A stretch of 64,000 nucleotides of DNA from an uncultured Bacteroidia bacterium (GCA_902776565.1 CACYQN010000001.1:124001-188000); one strand, 5' to 3'; counted from the stretch's first letter, positions 16,657 to 25,870 are shown. The notes: a model not told the origin generated them from the letters alone. Numbers and translations are program-made.

Positions 16657-17748
16657 ATGAAAATGAGATTGATACTTCTGTTTTCCTGCATTTGCATTGC
16701 GTCGGCATTGTCGGCGCAGAGCGATTCGGTGCGCACGGTCGTTGCCAAACAGGGCGACGGAATCTACAAGATTCTCCGCGAAAACGGTTACGAAGCAAAA
16801 GATTACTACCATAAGTTTCTGGAAATCAACAAGGACAAAATCCAACTCGAAGACCAGCTAATTCTTGGCGAGACATACATTCTGCCCGAAAAACACGATA
16901 CTATAAAACCAGAACATATTGTTGTGATTGATACCGTTCCCGCGTTGTGCGTAAAGCCCGATTCGACGGTTTCCGATTCGGTTCCAATTTGTATTCCTGC
17001 GCCAAGTCAGGAAAAAATGCCACAGACAAAAATGGATTTGCGCATTGCCGACACGATTAAAGGGACAGCTCTCAAGGGGGCAATTTTCTACCTTATTGCA
17101 GGCCATGGCGGTCCCGACCCTGGTGCAACTTCGTATGTCGATGGAGTTATGATTTCGGAGGACGAGTATGCCTACGACATTACGCTAAGGCTTGCTCGTT
17201 GCATCGAGGAACAGTCGGGCAAGGTGTATATGATTATCGACGACCCTGACGACGGCATTCGCAGTGGCAAAATACTGAAAATAGACTACGACGAGTACTA
17301 TTATCCTGATTTTGGAATCAGCCGCGACAAGACCCAGCGCCTCGTAGAACGTGCCGATGCGGTTAACAAACTGTATTATGCCAACAAAACGACCAAGTAT
17401 CAGCGTGTCGTGGAGATTCATATTGATTCGCGTAGCAGCAGTCAGCGAGTTGATGCATTTTTCTATTATTGCCACGGCAGCACAAAGGGAAAGGCGCTTG
17501 CCGAGCGAATGTACAATGTATTTCGCCAGAAGTATGCCAAGTTTCAGCCCAACAGAGGTTATTTCGGTTCTGTTGAGGAACGAAATCTGCTGGTTATAAA
17601 GCGAGTGATTCCGCCTGCGGCATTTATGGAAGCAGGGAATATCAACAACGAGCGCGACCGCAAGCGTCTGCTCGATGCAAACAACCGGCAGGCATTGGCA
17701 AACTGGTTGTGCGAGGCGTTGAAGAAGGATTACGAAGCAAATAAGTGA
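16657..17748 (+). CDS. N-acetylmuramoyl-L-alanine amidase with LysM-like N-terminal region
   Basis: The product from ATG 16657 is 363 residues; an upstream frame to 16558 adds no signal peptide and was rejected. MKMRLILLFSCICIASALSA is a signal peptide. Residues about 25-75 resemble a LysM carbohydrate-binding unit (GDGIYKILRENGY, then LILGETYILP). The catalytic Amidase_3 domain follows: IAGHGGPDPGAT, the zinc Glu in ISEDEYAYDI, His in VEIHIDSR, and the catalytic Glu in FMEAGNINNERD. It cleaves the bond between MurNAc and L-Ala in peptidoglycan, in the periplasm, for cell separation or wall turnover. IAGHGG replaces the common IDPGHGG. The ComF-like gene follows directly. Confidence 0.88.
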   Translation: MKMRLILLFSCICIASALSAQSDSVRTVVAKQGDGIYKILRENGYEAKDYYHKFLEINKDKIQLEDQLILGETYILPEKHDTIKPEHIVVIDTVPALCVKPDSTVSDSVPICIPAPSQEKMPQTKMDLRIADTIKGTALKGAIFYLIAGHGGPDPGATSYVDGVMISEDEYAYDITLRLARCIEEQSGKVYMIIDDPDDGIRSGKILKIDYDEYYYPDFGISRDKTQRLVERADAVNKLYYANKTTKYQRVVEIHIDSRSSSQRVDAFFYYCHGSTKGKALAERMYNVFRQKYAKFQPNRGYFGSVEERNLLVIKRVIPPAAFMEAGNINNERDRKRLLDANNRQALANWLCEALKKDYEANK

Positions 17749-17756
17749 ATTGGCGT

Positions 17757-18452
17757 ATGAGCAAGTTTTTCGAATACTTGTCCGATTTCTGGTTCCTGCT
17801 GTTTCCTAAGAACTGCGAAGCCTGTGGGCGTGCCTTGTCGCGAGGCGAGGAGGTGTTGTGCTTCGACTGTCTGTACGAATTGCCACGCACAAACTTCTGC
17901 AAGGAACTTGACAATCCTGTAATGCAACTGTTTGAAGGTCGTATAAAGTTGGAACGTGCTACTGCTTTGTTTTCCTTTCAGAAAGGCAGTCGTTTCCGAA
18001 AATTGCTTCATTCGCTAAAGTATCATCATAAGCCTGAAATTGGTGTGCTGCTTGGCAAGGAACTTGGTGCCGAGATGCTTTCGTCGGGAAATTTTTCCGA
18101 CATCGACTATATAATTCCAGTGCCTTTGCATCCAAACCGCGAGAAGAAGCGTGGCTACAACCAGAGCGAACGGATAGCGTCGGGAATTTCGGCTGTAACT
18201 AAGATACCGGTGCTTACGGGTGTGCTTGTCAGGAATACCGATACAAAGACGCAGACCAAGATGAACAAGGAGGAACGCTGGCAGAACGTGTCGGGAAAAT
18301 TCGTGCTGGCAGATAGTGAGATTCTAAAGGGAAAGCACGTGCTTCTTGTCGATGATGTGGTGACAACCGGAGCGACTACAGAATCGTGCGGGACGGTCTT
18401 GTTGTCGGTCGAAGGCTTGCGCTTGAGCATTGCAGTGCTGGCAAGGGCATAA
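17757..18452 (+). CDS. ComF-family phosphoribosyltransferase-like protein
   Basis: The 231-residue protein begins with a zinc-ribbon pair, CEACGRAL and LCFDCL (residues about 18-41). It ends with a type I phosphoribosyltransferase site, VLLVDDVVTTGATT, and carries PVPLHPNREKKRGYNQSE in the middle. This is the ComF/GntX family, tied to DNA uptake in naturally competent bacteria and otherwise of unclear role. A GTG at 17745 overlaps the amidase stop codon and would add four residues; ATG 17757 is preferred. It is co-transcribed with the amidase gene and ends at a shared terminator region. Confidence 0.9.
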   Translation: MSKFFEYLSDFWFLLFPKNCEACGRALSRGEEVLCFDCLYELPRTNFCKELDNPVMQLFEGRIKLERATALFSFQKGSRFRKLLHSLKYHHKPEIGVLLGKELGAEMLSSGNFSDIDYIIPVPLHPNREKKRGYNQSERIASGISAVTKIPVLTGVLVRNTDTKTQTKMNKEERWQNVSGKFVLADSEILKGKHVLLVDDVVTTGATTESCGTVLLSVEGLRLSIAVLARA

Positions 18453-18478
18453 AAAAACGGCTCGCAAATGCAAGCCGC
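18451..18478 (-). terminator. Rho-independent terminator for the Bax-inhibitor-1 gene
   Basis: On the minus strand, CGGCTTGC and GCGAGCCG pair around ATTT and are followed by seven T. It sits between the convergent comF-like and BI-1 genes. Confidence 0.85.
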
Positions 18479-18496
18479 CATTATCATGAAAAACAA

Positions 18497-19282
18497 TTAG
18501 TCTCTTCTGAGGTACGACAATAGTCTCAGTATTTCGATGTAGAGCCATACCAATGTGACCATTAGGCCGAATCCTGCGTACCATTCCATATATTTGGGAG
18601 CGCCCGAATTGGCACCGCTTTCTATTGTGCTGAAGTCGAGAATTAGGTTAAGTGCTGCGACAACGACAATAACTATGCTGATTCCTATTCCGATTAGCGG
18701 GTTGGCGAAAAGAAATTCGTTAAATGCAGGAGTGAACAGTCCGACAATGAAGCTTACAAGGTAGAAAATGCCGATTGCGGCTGTTGCGATGAATACGCCT
18801 TTCATAAATTTCCCAGAAGCCTTGAGTATGCCTGTCTTGTACATGAAAAGCATAAGCCCGAAGACGAGCAATGTCAGTGCTACTGCCTGAAATACGATTC
18901 CGCTGTATGCGGCTTCGAACATCGATGATATTGAGCCGAGGACAGCACCCTCGAATGCTGCGTAAATCGGTGCGGTAATGGGAGCGGCTTTCTTCGCAAA
19001 GCTTGTTATGAGTGCAAATATTAATCCGCCTATTGTTCCGCCAATAAGAAATATTTGTGGGGCAATTTGTCCCGACCAAGTCATTTTCCACGAAATTATG
19101 CCAGTGATAAGCAGTATTGCAAAAAGTATTATGGTCTTGTTGATTGCACCTTTCAAAGTCATTACCTTGCCGTCGGTTGCGACGTTTGTGCCCAAAGCTG
19201 AGCCCGCAGACAAGTTGTTGCTTGCTTCGCTTGTGAAGGCGTTTTTGCCCAATGTTGGGTTCGATGTCCTTGTGATGTTCAT
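18497..19282 (-). CDS. Bax inhibitor-1/YccA family membrane protein
   Basis: The 261-residue protein has a soluble N-terminus of about 50 residues, then seven hydrophobic segments, ending with the charged tail LLSYLRRD. This is the YccA-type subgroup of the Bax inhibitor-1 (TMBIM) family. Bacterial members are inner-membrane proteins. Bacillus YetJ is a pH-sensitive calcium leak, and E. coli YccA modulates FtsH; neither role can be assigned from sequence alone. It is a single gene with a good -7 element (TACCTTTG) and its own terminator. Confidence 0.92.
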   Translation of the reverse strand: MNITRTSNPTLGKNAFTSEASNNLSAGSALGTNVATDGKVMTLKGAINKTIILFAILLITGIISWKMTWSGQIAPQIFLIGGTIGGLIFALITSFAKKAAPITAPIYAAFEGAVLGSISSMFEAAYSGIVFQAVALTLLVFGLMLFMYKTGILKASGKFMKGVFIATAAIGIFYLVSFIVGLFTPAFNEFLFANPLIGIGISIVIVVVAALNLILDFSTIESGANSGAPKYMEWYAGFGLMVTLVWLYIEILRLLSYLRRD

Positions 19283-19304
19283 TTTCGTGTTTTTTTGTTT
19301 TGTG

Positions 19305-19312
19305 CAAAGGTA
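19305..19312 (-). promoter_or_regulatory. -7 promoter element for the BI-1 gene
   Basis: This reads TACCTTTG on the minus strand, 22 bases before the start codon. The -33 position is not clear. Confidence 0.55.
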
Positions 19313-19423
19313 ATAAGTTTATGTAAAGCACGCGAAATTTTAAGAAATTTTTATGTGTTATCATTGTTTGTATTGCTGATTTACATCTTTTCTCCTTTTT
19401 GTAAAAATTTTCATAAAAACTTA

Positions 19424-19453
19424 TTGATTGTAAAAAGTTTTATATTATTTTTG
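19424..19453 (+). promoter_or_regulatory. Promoter of the alpha-glucan operon
   Basis: TTG (19424-19426), 19 bases, then TATTTTTG (19446-19453) precede the start codon at 19474 by 20 bases. Confidence 0.6.
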
Positions 19454-19473
19454 TAGGGTAACTTTTTCGATTT

Positions 19474-21417
19474 ATGGGATACATTAGTTTTGACAAGAAT
19501 CAACTGGTAAATCTTGAGTATTCGCTCAAGCGTGAACTTATCCGCACAAGCCGAAGCGGAGCATACGCTAGTTCCACCATAATAAATTGTAACACAAGGA
19601 AGTATCATGGTCTGTTCATCTGCCCGATGGAGGACATTGATGGCGACAACCATGTGCTTATCTCATCGCTCGACCTTTCGGTTGTGCAGCACGACGAGGT
19701 ATTCCACCTTGGCGTTCACAAGTACCCCGATGGCGTGTATTACCCCAAAGGACACAAGTATTTGCGCGATTTCCAGATTGAAACCATTCCGTATTTCATA
19801 TATCGTGTTGGCGGTGTGCTGCTGAAGATGGAACGAATCCTCAGCGACGACGACCGCATTATGCTGAAATACACTTTGCTTGAGGCTCATTCCGATACAA
19901 AGTTGCGTTTCCAGCCTTTCCTCGCTTTCCGAAATGTGCATAAGCTGAGCAAGGCCAATTTCTTCGTCAACACAAAGTATATTCCTGTAGAAAACGGCAT
20001 TAAGTTGAGAATGTACGATTCGTACAAGTATCTCTATATGCAGTTGTCGAAGAAGTGCGAGTATGTACATGTGCCCGACTGGTACTACAACAACGAGTAC
20101 ATTGAGGAACAGGAGCGTGGCTACGACTACCGCGAGGATTTGTATGTGCCAGGATATTTTGAAGTGCCGATAAAGAAAGGTGAATCGGTGATTTTTACGG
20201 CTGCATTGAGCGAAATGTCGCCTGCAAGCATATCGCGTAAGTTCAACACCGAACTTGCAAAGCGTTCGCCACGCAACAACTACGAGGAATGTCTGCGCAG
20301 TGCCGCACAGCAGTTTATATGCAAGCGCAACGGCAAGACCGAAATCGTGGCCGGCTATCCGTGGTTCGGTCGCTGGGGACGCGATACTTTCATCTCGCTG
20401 CCAGGACTTACGCTTCATGCAGGTAATGCAAAGGCTTGCCGCGAAGTGCTCGATACAATGTCGTCGGAAATGAAAAACGGCCTGTTCCCGAATATTGGTG
20501 CTGGCGACGATGCTGCACTCAACTCTGTTGATGCTCCGTTGTGGTACTTCTGGGCTTTGCACGAGTATGCCAATGTGCTTCCAGACCGCAAACAGATTTG
20601 GCAGCTTTACGGCAAAAAGATGAAATCGGTGCTTGATGCTTATCGCAACGGCACAAGCTTCAACATAAAGATGCACGACAACGGTCTTGTATGGCAGGGA
20701 ACTCAGGGCAAGGCTCTCACTTGGATGGATGCTGTGGTGAACGGTCGTCCTGTAACTCCGCGAATGGGCTTTGCTGTTGAGATAAATGCTCTGTGGTACA
20801 ATGCGATAATGTTCTCGCTGGAACTGGCATCTGCTTGTGGCGATGCCGAGTTCATCGAAAGATGGAAAGATATTCCCGAAAGGACTAAGAATTCGTTCCT
20901 GCAGACATTCTGGAATGCCGACCTTGGTTATCTTGCCGATGTTGCAACCTACGAAACTGCCGACTTTTCGGTGCGTCCTAACCAGATTTTCGCTTGCTCG
21001 TTGCCATACACTATGGTTACTACCGATATGGCGGCTTCGATACTCGAAAAGGTTCAGTCAAGGTTGCTTACGCCGAAGGGATTGCGTACATTGTCACCCG
21101 ATTCGTCTGATTACAAGGGCGTTTACTTTGGAAATCAGGAACAGCGCGATTCGGCTTACCATCAGGGAACGGTTTGGCCGTGGTTGCTCGGGCATTTCTG
21201 CGAAGGTCTGCTGAAGGTTTACGGAAAGCAGGCATTGCCACAGGTGAAAAAGATTGCATGGGGCTTCGAGGAAGATATGACAATTGCAGGAATCGGCAGC
21301 ATTTCCGAAATTTACGATGGTGACCCGCCATACAATCCGCGCGGTGCAATAGCTCAGGCATGGAGCGTTGCCGAGGTGCTGAGAATCTTCGCGTTGATTA
21401 AGAAGTATGACAAGTAA
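19474..21417 (+). CDS. Glycogen debranching enzyme (amylo-alpha-1,6-glucosidase family)
   Basis: The 647-residue protein has an N-terminal beta-rich GDE_N domain (NCNTRKYHGLFIC near residues 36-48) and a C-terminal (alpha/alpha)6 catalytic domain. The latter shows YPWFGRWGRDTFI near residue 295, LFPNIGAGDDAALNSVDA, and YHQGTVWPWLLG near the end. The family hydrolyses alpha-1,6 branch points of glycogen or limit dextrins in the cytoplasm. It heads an operon with a glycogen synthase-like glycosyltransferase and a GH57 enzyme, a set conserved in Bacteroides. It overlaps a possible early start of the next gene, but that gene more likely starts at 21428. Confidence 0.93.
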   Translation: MGYISFDKNQLVNLEYSLKRELIRTSRSGAYASSTIINCNTRKYHGLFICPMEDIDGDNHVLISSLDLSVVQHDEVFHLGVHKYPDGVYYPKGHKYLRDFQIETIPYFIYRVGGVLLKMERILSDDDRIMLKYTLLEAHSDTKLRFQPFLAFRNVHKLSKANFFVNTKYIPVENGIKLRMYDSYKYLYMQLSKKCEYVHVPDWYYNNEYIEEQERGYDYREDLYVPGYFEVPIKKGESVIFTAALSEMSPASISRKFNTELAKRSPRNNYEECLRSAAQQFICKRNGKTEIVAGYPWFGRWGRDTFISLPGLTLHAGNAKACREVLDTMSSEMKNGLFPNIGAGDDAALNSVDAPLWYFWALHEYANVLPDRKQIWQLYGKKMKSVLDAYRNGTSFNIKMHDNGLVWQGTQGKALTWMDAVVNGRPVTPRMGFAVEINALWYNAIMFSLELASACGDAEFIERWKDIPERTKNSFLQTFWNADLGYLADVATYETADFSVRPNQIFACSLPYTMVTTDMAASILEKVQSRLLTPKGLRTLSPDSSDYKGVYFGNQEQRDSAYHQGTVWPWLLGHFCEGLLKVYGKQALPQVKKIAWGFEEDMTIAGIGSISEIYDGDPPYNPRGAIAQAWSVAEVLRIFALIKKYDK

Positions 21418-21427
21418 AAATATCGAA

Positions 21428-22585
21428 ATGGGATATACAACTTATAATATTAGAAAAATTATCTTTCCGTTAGCAGTAACTTGTTTCGTTGTGTTGCTGA
21501 TGAGTGGATGCAAGAAGAATGAAACATACACCATAACCTATGATGCAAATGGAGGAACAGGGATAATGGAGCCGCAAACCGTCAAGTATGGAGAGACATT
21601 TACATTGACGAAAAATGCGTTTACAAGAGAAAATTATGTTTTCGTTAATTGGAATACAGTGCCAGATGGTAATGGAATTTCCTACGATGACGGGCATACA
21701 TTTATTGCTATATCCGATATGACCTTGTATGCGCAGTGGAAAAGTAACACGGCAATCGTTACTTTCAATGCCAATGGCGGTAGTGGCGAAATGGCTCCGC
21801 AGACATTTACTATTGGAACTCCGCAGGTATTGTCTGCCAATTCGTTTACATGGGAAAATCACGAGTTTATAGGATGGAATATTTCTGCTAATGGCACAGA
21901 AATGTCTTGTTTCGATGTACAAGAAATAACAATCTATGAAGATGTTACGCTATATGCGCAATGGATGACGATAACAGGTCAACATGGTGGTCATTGTTAT
22001 GTTGATTTAGGTTTGCCAAGTGGAACAAAATGGGCAACTTGTAATGTCGGTGCAAATTCCCCGATTGCGTATGGCGTTTACTTTGCATGGGGTGAAACTT
22101 CTCCAAAGAGCAACTACACTTGGGGTACATATCATTGGTGCAATGGTTCAGAAAGCACCTTGACCAAATATTGTGATAAATCAAGTTATGGGAACAATGG
22201 GTTTACCGACAATCTTACCACTCTTGAAGCGGCGGATGATGCAGCAACAGTAAATTGGGGTGAGGGCTGGAGAATGCCTACGAAAGCAGAAATGAACGAA
22301 TTGCTCAATAGTTGCACTCATACCTATGTTAAACGAAACGGTATGAACGGTCGTCTTTTTACGGGTCCTAATGGTAACAGTATTTTCATACCATCTGCTG
22401 GCACTTACAATGGAAGTACCAACTATGGTGCGAATTCCTATGGTGAATATTGGTTGTCTAATATAGTTGACATGTCTCCGAGTTTTGCTAATGACTTATA
22501 TTTTGAAAGAGGTAATTACGATATACAAGGTTTAAGTCGTAGCGAAGGAAAACCGGTTCGTCCAGTATTAATTGAAAATAATTGA
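21428..22585 (+). CDS. Lipoprotein with two InlB B-repeats and a FISUMP-like C-terminal domain
   Basis: The 385-residue product has a lipoprotein signal ending in LLMSGC (Cys at about residue 28). Two Listeria-Bacteroides (InlB B) repeats follow, each with the pattern TYDANGG or TFNANGG, an FxxWN segment and a final TLYAQW (about residues 33-105 and 108-180). The C-terminal 200 residues (YVDLGLPSGTKWATCNVG, FAWGE, GWRMPTKAEM, YWLSN, KPVRPV) match the Fibrobacter-paralogue-like surface domain common in gut Bacteroidales. It is probably displayed on the outer membrane. Its place inside a cytoplasmic glycogen operon is odd. An ATG at 21407 overlapping the previous stop is possible but gives a worse signal peptide. 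Confidence 0.85.
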   Translation: MGYTTYNIRKIIFPLAVTCFVVLLMSGCKKNETYTITYDANGGTGIMEPQTVKYGETFTLTKNAFTRENYVFVNWNTVPDGNGISYDDGHTFIAISDMTLYAQWKSNTAIVTFNANGGSGEMAPQTFTIGTPQVLSANSFTWENHEFIGWNISANGTEMSCFDVQEITIYEDVTLYAQWMTITGQHGGHCYVDLGLPSGTKWATCNVGANSPIAYGVYFAWGETSPKSNYTWGTYHWCNGSESTLTKYCDKSSYGNNGFTDNLTTLEAADDAATVNWGEGWRMPTKAEMNELLNSCTHTYVKRNGMNGRLFTGPNGNSIFIPSAGTYNGSTNYGANSYGEYWLSNIVDMSPSFANDLYFERGNYDIQGLSRSEGKPVRPVLIENN

Positions 22586-22619
22586 ATTAAGAATATAATT
22601 AAGTAAAAAATATACGCCA

Positions 22620-23900
22620 ATGAAAGTTTTGATGTTCGGCTGGGAGTTTCCCCCACATATTACGGGTGGTCTTGGTACGGCTTGCTATGGCTTGACCAAG
22701 GGTCTTTCGCATTTCGGCACCGAAATAATATTTGTTGTCCCGAAGGCTTACGGCGACGAGGATCAGAACTATGTGTCGATACGCAATGCCAGCGATGCTG
22801 TAATTACCGAAAAGGATGTCAAGGAAACCAAGGTGTGGAAGAATTTCCGCTACATCGAGGTCGGTTCGCGCCTTGTGCCTTACATGGACCCCGAAGATTT
22901 TGCAAGGATGTACGAATCTAACATTCCTGGGGTTAAGATTTCAGAGAGTTTCCTCAATACCAAATACACATTCTCTGGTTCTTATGGTCCAAACCTGTAC
23001 GATGAGGTTTCGCGTTACGCGCTGATTGCTGCGCACATAGCGGCACACAACGATTTTGATGTCATTCACGCGCACGACTGGCTGACATATTTTGCCGGCG
23101 TTGCAGCAAAGAAGGTTTCGGGAAAGCCATTGGTGGTGCATATCCACGCTACCGAATTCGACCGCAGCGGCGAGCATGTCAACCAGCATGTTTACGACAT
23201 CGAGCGTGCAGGTATGGAGGCTGCCGACAGGGTTATTGCCGTCAGCAATCTGACAAGGAATATCGTCATCAACCGCTACGGCATTAGTCCCGACAAGGTT
23301 GTGACCGTACATAATTCGGTGGAGCCGATGTCGTTGCCCGAATTTACCTTGCACAAGGGCTTCCGCGAGAAGGTTGTCACTTTCCTTGGTCGTGTTACTT
23401 TCCAGAAAGGTCCCGACTATTTCATCGAGGCCGCCAAGAAAGTCATCGACCGCGACCCGAATGTGCGTTTCGTGATGGCTGGCAGTGGCGATATGCTCAA
23501 CAAGATGGTGCGCCGTGTGGCTCAGTTGGGAATTGCGACCAAGTTCCATTTCGCAGGCTTCTTGAAGGGCAACGAGGTTTACGAAATGTTTGGTATGAGC
23601 GATGTGTATGTGATGCCGTCGGTAAGTGAGCCGTTTGGAATTTCACCGCTCGAGGCTATGATGTCCGATGTGCCGGTAATTATTTCAAAGCAATCGGGTG
23701 TGGCAGAGGTGCTTAAGCATGCCATTAAGGTCGATTTCTGGGATGTTGACGAACTGGCGGATTCTATTTACGGAATGTTGCACTACGATGCGTTGTCGCA
23801 GATGTTCAAGAAATATGGTAAGCAGGAAGTTGAAAATCTCAGATGGGAAAATTCGGCTTATTATGTTAACGAGGTTTATAAAAGTGTTTGTGGATATTAA
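22620..23900 (+). CDS. Glycogen synthase-like glycosyltransferase (GT4/GT5)
   Basis: The 426-residue protein starts MKVLMFGWEFPPHITGGLGT, the N-terminal glycosyltransferase signature that binds the acceptor. It has HAHDWLT near residue 158, an ATEFDRSGEH sequence, and the C-terminal nucleotide-sugar site FLGRVTFQKGPD followed by SEPFGISPLEAM, which has the two glutamates of the E-x7-E motif (about residues 337 and 345). Its length and first residues match Bacteroides enzymes annotated as glycogen synthase, which build alpha-1,4-glucan from UDP- or ADP-glucose. It is followed ten bases later by the GH57 gene. The donor nucleotide is not decided by the sequence. Confidence 0.9.
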   Translation: MKVLMFGWEFPPHITGGLGTACYGLTKGLSHFGTEIIFVVPKAYGDEDQNYVSIRNASDAVITEKDVKETKVWKNFRYIEVGSRLVPYMDPEDFARMYESNIPGVKISESFLNTKYTFSGSYGPNLYDEVSRYALIAAHIAAHNDFDVIHAHDWLTYFAGVAAKKVSGKPLVVHIHATEFDRSGEHVNQHVYDIERAGMEAADRVIAVSNLTRNIVINRYGISPDKVVTVHNSVEPMSLPEFTLHKGFREKVVTFLGRVTFQKGPDYFIEAAKKVIDRDPNVRFVMAGSGDMLNKMVRRVAQLGIATKFHFAGFLKGNEVYEMFGMSDVYVMPSVSEPFGISPLEAMMSDVPVIISKQSGVAEVLKHAIKVDFWDVDELADSIYGMLHYDALSQMFKKYGKQEVENLRWENSAYYVNEVYKSVCGY

Positions 23901-23910
23901 AAAATAAGAT

Positions 23911-25092
23911 ATGCGTTCAATTTGTTTCTATTTTCAAGTACATCAGCCATTTAGGTTGAAAAAATATAGGTTCTTCGACATTGGCAACGACCATAGCTAC
24001 TACAACGACTACGAGAACCGCACCATCATGCGAAAGGTGGCCGAAAAGTGCTATTTGCCAGCCAATCAGTTGATGCTAGACTTGGTGAACGAGTACGGTG
24101 ACAACTTCAAGATTGCATATTCGCTTTCGGGTACGGTAATCGACCAGTTCGAGTTGTATGCTCCCGATGTGCTCGAAAGTTTCCAGAAACTTTTCGCAAC
24201 GGGTAGGGTAGAGCTTCTTGATGAGACCTATTCGCACTCGTTGTCGGCGTTGCGTCCCGAGGATGTGTTCGACTATCAGGTGAACCGTCATAGAAGGAAA
24301 GTAAAGGAACTTTTCGGCTTGCAACCAAAGATTTTCCGCAATACGGAGCTTATCTATTCCGACGAAATAGGCGAGAAGGTGGCAAAACTCGGCTACGAGG
24401 GAATGCTTACCGAAGGAGCCCGTCACATTATGGGTTGGAAGAGTCCGAACTATTTGTACTGCAATGCGGTGAATCCAAAGTTGAAACTTTTGCTGAAGAA
24501 CTTCAAGTTGTCGGACGACATTGCATTCCGTTTCTCGAATCAGGCGTGGGAAGAATATCCACTGACCGCCGAAAAGTATGTTGCTTGGCTTAACGCAATC
24601 GACCCGAACGAGGAAGTTGTAAACCTGTTTATGGACTATGAGACCTTTGGCGAGCACCAGTGGAAGGAAACTGGAATCTTTGATTTCATGCGCGCATTGC
24701 CCGAGAAGGTTTTCAAGTATTCCGACTACCAGTTCCATACGCCGAGCGAGGTAGTTGCAAAGCACAATCCTGTTGGCGTGCTTAATGTTCCGTATCCTAT
24801 TTCGTGGGCCGACGAGGAGCGTGACCTTACGGCTTGGCTTGGCAACGAACTGCAGAACGAGGCTTTCGAGAACCTGTATAAACTCTTTGAACGCGTGAAG
24901 GAACTCGACGACCCCGAATTGTGGCGCGACTGGCTCTACCTTCAGACGAGCGACCACTTCTACTACATGTGTACCAAGTGGTTCTCCGATGGCGATGTCC
25001 ACAAGTATTTCAACCCGTACAGCTCGCCCTACGAGGCATTTATCAACTACATGAACATCTTGAGCGACTTTAGGATAAGGTTGGGGTTGTAG
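23911..25092 (+). CDS. GH57 alpha-amylase/4-alpha-glucanotransferase
   Basis: The 393-residue protein begins with CFYFQVHQPFR, the conserved His-containing first motif of GH57. The nucleophile region FRNTELIYSDE lies near residues 140-150 (Glu near 145) and the acid/base region FMDYETFGEH near residue 240 (Asp). The enzyme acts on alpha-1,4-glucan chains in the cytoplasm, by hydrolysis or glucan transfer. It is last in the alpha-glucan operon with the debranching enzyme and glycosyltransferase, so the three probably turn over storage glycogen. The short length favours the single-domain type found in Bacteroides. Confidence 0.93.
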   Translation: MRSICFYFQVHQPFRLKKYRFFDIGNDHSYYNDYENRTIMRKVAEKCYLPANQLMLDLVNEYGDNFKIAYSLSGTVIDQFELYAPDVLESFQKLFATGRVELLDETYSHSLSALRPEDVFDYQVNRHRRKVKELFGLQPKIFRNTELIYSDEIGEKVAKLGYEGMLTEGARHIMGWKSPNYLYCNAVNPKLKLLLKNFKLSDDIAFRFSNQAWEEYPLTAEKYVAWLNAIDPNEEVVNLFMDYETFGEHQWKETGIFDFMRALPEKVFKYSDYQFHTPSEVVAKHNPVGVLNVPYPISWADEERDLTAWLGNELQNEAFENLYKLFERVKELDDPELWRDWLYLQTSDHFYYMCTKWFSDGDVHKYFNPYSSPYEAFINYMNILSDFRIRLGL

Positions 25093-25162
25093 ATGTTAAT
25101 TGTGAAATAGAATCATTATGCGGTTGGTTATAATTGTAGATTTTTATAGAATATCCCCAAAA

Positions 25163-25202
25163 CTAGTTTGACTAGTCCATCTAGTTAAACTAGTCTAACT
25201 AG
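25163..25202. repeat. CTAG array with a strict nine-base period
   Basis: CTAG occurs at 25163, 25172, 25181, 25190 and 25199, exactly nine bases apart. The units are CTAGTTTGA, CTAGTCCAT, CTAGTTAAA and CTAGTCTAA, plus a final CTAG. It ends 11 bases before the start of the four-helix protein gene, so it lies in the leader or promoter region. Confidence 0.85.
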
Positions 25203-25213
25203 AAAATATATAT

Positions 25214-25807
25214 ATGGATGACACTAATAATAAAGCTAATAAAGGAAATTTTGATAAGAGTATAGGATTTTTACGCAGTAATGGTAATTGTCGGAATATG
25301 TATTTTTATCGGAAGTCTGTAGTGATATATGATTTGACCTTTTATTTTGCTAATAAGTATTTGAACAAAAAAGATAGGACTGTTGACCAAATGATTCAGG
25401 CTGCTCGTTCTGGGAAGCAAAATTTTGTAGAAGGAATGGCGGATGGCGTGACATCGTTTGAAATGCAGATAAAACTATTGAATGTAGGCAAGAGCAGTTT
25501 GCTGGAACTCAAGGAAGACTATGAGGATTACTTGCGTACAAGAAATCTAAATTTATGGACAGAGGAATTTCCTCGTTATGCTAAGATGGTTGAATATTGT
25601 AAGGTTCATAATGATTTGGTTGACTATCAAGGATATTTTGAAAAATGGAATGATGAGGAAATAGCAAATGTTGCTCTAACATTAATACATCAGACCGATA
25701 GAATGTTGCAAAGTTTTTTGCTCTCATTGGAAAAACAATTTATTGAGCAGGGTGGCATAAGAGAAGCAATGTACAAGGCAAGAATGGCTGGTGAAACAAA
25801 AAAATAG
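25214..25807 (+). CDS. Four-helix-bundle suffix domain protein
   Basis: The 197-residue product is almost all alpha-helical. It contains the sequence VDQMIQAARSGKQNFVEG typical of the bacterial four-helix-bundle family related to the 23S rRNA intervening-sequence protein, and a C-terminal helical region ending QGGIREAMYKARM that defines the suffix subgroup. Function is unknown; relatives are scattered in Bacteroidota and often lie alone between unrelated genes, as here. Codon use and AT content look different from the preceding glycogen operon, which suggests separate acquisition. The nine-base CTAG array lies directly upstream. Confidence 0.82.
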   Translation: MDDTNNKANKGNFDKSIGFLRSNGNCRNMYFYRKSVVIYDLTFYFANKYLNKKDRTVDQMIQAARSGKQNFVEGMADGVTSFEMQIKLLNVGKSSLLELKEDYEDYLRTRNLNLWTEEFPRYAKMVEYCKVHNDLVDYQGYFEKWNDEEIANVALTLIHQTDRMLQSFLLSLEKQFIEQGGIREAMYKARMAGETKK

Positions 25808-25870
25808 TAGTATTTCCACGGTAATGGGGGATACTTATTGTCTTTTTGTATTTTTTTTAGCAAATTTACC

